Source: Paraburkholderia phenoliruptrix (GTDB taxonomy: Bacteria > Pseudomonadota > Gammaproteobacteria > Burkholderiales > Burkholderiaceae). From it: a stretch of DNA of 64,000 bases. A program made the position numbers and the translations under genes. Every line of letters starts with the position of its first letter. Position 1 is the stretch's first letter. Positions 61,985-64,000 of the stretch are shown here, in pieces. Location of the stretch: contig NZ_JAEUAV010000011.1 in assembly GCF_019511605.1 (NCBI RefSeq), positions 124,001 to 188,000 on the forward strand, read 5' to 3'. The notes beneath the pieces are model-generated. The model did not search any database and had not been told where the DNA came from. It worked only from the letters and a program-made list of their open reading frames with translations.

Positions 61985-62392
61985 TTACTTCTCCGGAACG
62001 AGAACAGGCGCGCCCTTGTCCTTCAGTAGAAGCACGACGAACCTGGCAGGTTGGGTCTGGCTCGCGTTCCGGCCAACCGTGTGCACATCGTTCGGACCTT
62101 CATAGAAGGTTTGCCCGGCTGTCAGCGTCACTTCCTGGCCGCCCTTCACCTGCATCACGACGGACCCCTCGAGTACATAGACGAACGCGTGGGCGTGATG
62201 CCGATGCACCGGATCGACAGAACCCGGCGGATAGGTCACGTTGATCAGCAACGCTTCCTTGCCGGGATAGTCGTCGAGCGGCTTGGTCATCAACGGGGTC
62301 ACGATAGCTTCCGGCGCCGCCGCGTGCGCCGCGCCAGCCAAGGCACACGCAACGACGAGCGTGGCGATCGCGGTAGTTTTCAGTCGAAGCAT
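61985..62392 (-). CDS. secreted cupin-domain protein
   Basis: This 135-residue protein has a signal peptide (LKTTAIATLVVACALAGAAHA) and a cupin fold: the first motif HRHHAHAFVYVLEG (three His metal ligands) and the second VHTVGRNASQ. GGAGG seven bases upstream sets ATG 62392. It is a periplasmic metal-binding beta barrel of unknown substrate. It lies 70 bases downstream of the AhpD-like gene on the same strand. Confidence 0.86.
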   Translation of the reverse strand: MLRLKTTAIATLVVACALAGAAHAAAPEAIVTPLMTKPLDDYPGKEALLINVTYPPGSVDPVHRHHAHAFVYVLEGSVVMQVKGGQEVTLTAGQTFYEGPNDVHTVGRNASQTQPARFVVLLLKDKGAPVLVPEK

Positions 62393-62462
62393 GATGCGCC
62401 TCCAATAGCGCGGCCCGCACGCGCGGGACGTAGCTCGAAGAAGAACAGCGGAACTCGACAGA

Positions 62463-62942
62463 TCAGGCGAGATTCGCCTTGTCGAGGCCAAATGCCTTGT
62501 CGGCCGAACCGGGCACCGTGCGAAATGCAACGTTAGCGCGGTTCCAGGCGTTGATAGTCATGACCTCATAAGTGAGATCCGAGAGTTCTTTTTCAGAAAA
62601 CTGAGTACGCACGCTTTCGTAGACATCGTCGGGCACCCCTTGCGCGCCGAGTTGCGTCAACGCTTCCGTCCATGCGAGGGCTGCACGCTCTCGCGACGCG
62701 AACAGCGTTGACTCACGCCAGATCGCGATGTGATACAGACGCAGCTCCCGCTCACCATGTATGCGTGCTTCCTTGACATGCATGTCGACACAGAAGGCAC
62801 AGCCGTTGATCTGCGACGCCCGGATCGACACGAGGTCGCGAATCGATTCTTCAATTGCGCTCTCTTTCAGTTGATTGCTGAGATCGAGCAGTTTCTTGAA
62901 CAGTTCGGGCGACTGCTGGATGTAATTGATGCGCTGAGTCAT
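62463..62942 (-). CDS. AhpD-like carboxymuconolactone decarboxylase-family peroxidase
   Basis: This 159-residue protein carries the AhpD active-site motif C48-x2-C51-x3-H55 (NGCAFCVDMHVKEAR). It also has the GERELRLYHIAIWRES segment typical of the YciW/AhpD group. It likely removes hydroperoxides with a thiol partner. AGGAG precedes ATG 62942. It is first of a two-gene unit with the secreted cupin protein and divergent from the FkbM gene. Confidence 0.9.
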   Translation of the reverse strand: MTQRINYIQQSPELFKKLLDLSNQLKESAIEESIRDLVSIRASQINGCAFCVDMHVKEARIHGERELRLYHIAIWRESTLFASRERAALAWTEALTQLGAQGVPDDVYESVRTQFSEKELSDLTYEVMTINAWNRANVAFRTVPGSADKAFGLDKANLA

Positions 62943-63304
62943 TGACTTCTCCTGGTGAACGCTTGAATTTGCGCGGCTCGAAGTCATGGTAGGCGGACGC
63001 CCTCCGGTGCGGTAGACGTATAAAAGGGACCACGGTGTTGTTCTTAAGGCACCAATTGAAAAGATGCGGGTTGCAGGCTCGGACAACCGCTGGAAGTCTG
63101 CGAGTGACACCGCGGTGTCGCCTGAAAGACAACAATCCTCGCCTCCTGGAAACGCGCGATCACGCAATTTGCAACGGAGCGCTTCGCCCGCCGGAACGCC
63201 GGAGCGGCCGCTCGGCAGGCAATGGCCGATTTCGTTGATGCCTTTGCCGAAAGCGCGGAGACATCGACCTCACGGTGAAATAACGCTGCGGTATGCTCTT
63301 TCGC
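62943..63304. other. divergent spacer between AhpD-like and FkbM genes
   Basis: These 362 bases hold no gene I can support. They should contain the promoters of both flanking genes. I see no strong dyad or known operator in it. Confidence 0.45.
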
Positions 63305-64000
63305 ATGAAGAAACTCATACTCCACGCAACAGGCGCCGTGACTTCGATGCTGCCCCTGAGACTGCGGCACGTCATGGCGAAGTCACTCCTCGAGGACAGC
63401 GCGCTCGCGAGGGAGTATGGCTATCTCTACCTTTCCAGCCTTTCGCGCAAGCTGAACGTGGTGCGCTTGTCGGCTGATGGCCAATACGGCACGATGGTTA
63501 GTAGCTCCAACGACCTGAGCATTCTGCGCAAATATGCCGAAACCGGGCGCTGGGCGCCCGAACTGGCAGACAAGCTGACAAAGTTCTTCGGCGACTCGGG
63601 AGGAACGTACCTCGACATCGGCGCGAATATCGGCATGACCACTATCCCCATTGCGCAGCACAACGAGCGAGTGAAGTGCTACGCATTCGAGCCGGAACCG
63701 GTCAATTATCGGAACCTGCTGCGCAACATTGCTGAGAACTGTCCGTCAGGCAATATAGAGACCTTTCAGCTTGCACTCCACGAGCGCGAGGAAGTGTTGC
63801 CGTTTGAAATTGCCGACGGCAATCTGGGTGACCATCGCCTTCACATTGAAACCCGCCTTCCGGCAAAGCAGAACGAAATGGGGCGCAAGATCATCGAAGT
63901 GCGCTGCATGAGGCTGGACGACGTGCCAATGCAACTGACCGGGCCAGTGTTTGCCAAGATCGACACCCAAGGCGCCGAGCCTTACGTCATTGCGGGCGGC
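63305..64000 (+). CDS. FkbM-family methyltransferase, start only (cut by window edge)
   Basis: The frame is open from ATG 63305 (or an in-frame ATG at 63293) to the end of the window. It shows the SAM-binding motif TYLDIGANIGMTTIPIA, the acidic EPEP after CYAFEP, and the FkbM marker KIDTQGAEPYVIAGG. FkbM proteins methylate hydroxyls of polyketides or sugars. About 230 residues are visible and the C-terminus is missing. Confidence 0.85.
   Translation, partial: MKKLILHATGAVTSMLPLRLRHVMAKSLLEDSALAREYGYLYLSSLSRKLNVVRLSADGQYGTMVSSSNDLSILRKYAETGRWAPELADKLTKFFGDSGGTYLDIGANIGMTTIPIAQHNERVKCYAFEPEPVNYRNLLRNIAENCPSGNIETFQLALHEREEVLPFEIADGNLGDHRLHIETRLPAKQNEMGRKIIEVRCMRLDDVPMQLTGPVFAKIDTQGAEPYVIAGG

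Overview
The window is high-GC DNA with gene content typical of the Burkholderiaceae, most likely Paraburkholderia or a close relative. This rests on the many LysR regulators, a complete furan-degradation (hmf) operon, a threonate pathway, an EmrAB-type pump with a NodT-type outer-membrane factor, YsnF proteins, and a CopG regulator paired with a PHB-depolymerase-like esterase. I see no rRNA, tRNA, CRISPR array, phage or intact insertion sequence. It reads as an accessory or secondary-replicon stretch of many small catabolic units, each beside its own regulator.

Layout, left part. 1-3.2 kb: the C-terminus of an alpha/beta hydrolase, a tannase-family lipoprotein and a Gfo/Idh/MocA oxidoreductase. 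3.2-8.1 kb: a LysR regulator divergent from a four-gene set (zinc-type alcohol dehydrogenase, royal-jelly/yellow-family protein, nitroreductase, glycine-betaine-type binding protein without a signal peptide). 8.3-9.4 kb: a monoheme cytochrome followed by an in-frame fusion of a diheme cytochrome N-terminus to a histidine-kinase C-terminus, which looks like the scar of a deletion through a cytochrome/two-component operon. 9.4-13.5 kb: a LysR regulator divergent from aldehyde dehydrogenase, carboxymuconolactone decarboxylase-like and quinone oxidoreductase genes. 13.9-14.8 kb: an alpha/beta hydrolase. 15.1-20.7 kb: a MarR regulator and a three-gene drug efflux operon that share a TATCTGAC operator element. 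20.8-26.7 kb: a ClC channel, a structured leader with attenuator-like hairpins, an aldo/keto reductase, a LysR gene preceded by a 15-bp tandem repeat, and a chemoreceptor. 26.8-32.3 kb: a second binding-protein-fold gene without a signal peptide, a Fur-box-preceded siderophore receptor, a DUF2945 protein, and the CopG/esterase pair with a perfect 24-bp palindrome.

The centre (32.4-46.9 kb) is the clearest functional unit. A nine-gene minus-strand operon, hmfF-hmfG-hmfA-hmfB-hmfC-hmfD-hmfE-hmfH-MFS, has several start/stop overlaps and is flanked by two closely similar LysR genes. By homology to the Cupriavidus basilensis pathway, HmfH oxidises hydroxymethylfurfural or furfural, HmfF with its UbiX partner HmfG decarboxylates furandicarboxylate to 2-furoate, HmfD makes furoyl-CoA, HmfABC hydroxylates it, and HmfE releases 2-oxoglutarate. 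The large subunit HmfA carries a C-terminal CoxG/SRPBCC domain.

Right part. 47.0-50.1 kb: a DJ-1/PfpI protein, an amidase, and a TetR regulator with two matching operators. 50.1-54.9 kb: a gene-poor stretch, two small exported proteins of unknown role, a membrane-anchored hydrolase and two YsnF-type stress proteins. 55.2-59.5 kb: a KdgT permease, DUF1537 kinase, PdxA2 dehydrogenase and DeoR regulator, probably for D-threonate or a similar four-carbon sugar acid. 59.6-64.0 kb: an SDR and an AraC regulator, a small membrane protein, a cupin protein and an AhpD-like protein, and the start of an FkbM methyltransferase cut by the window edge.

Functions come from reading motifs and from family knowledge. 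No database search or structure prediction was run.
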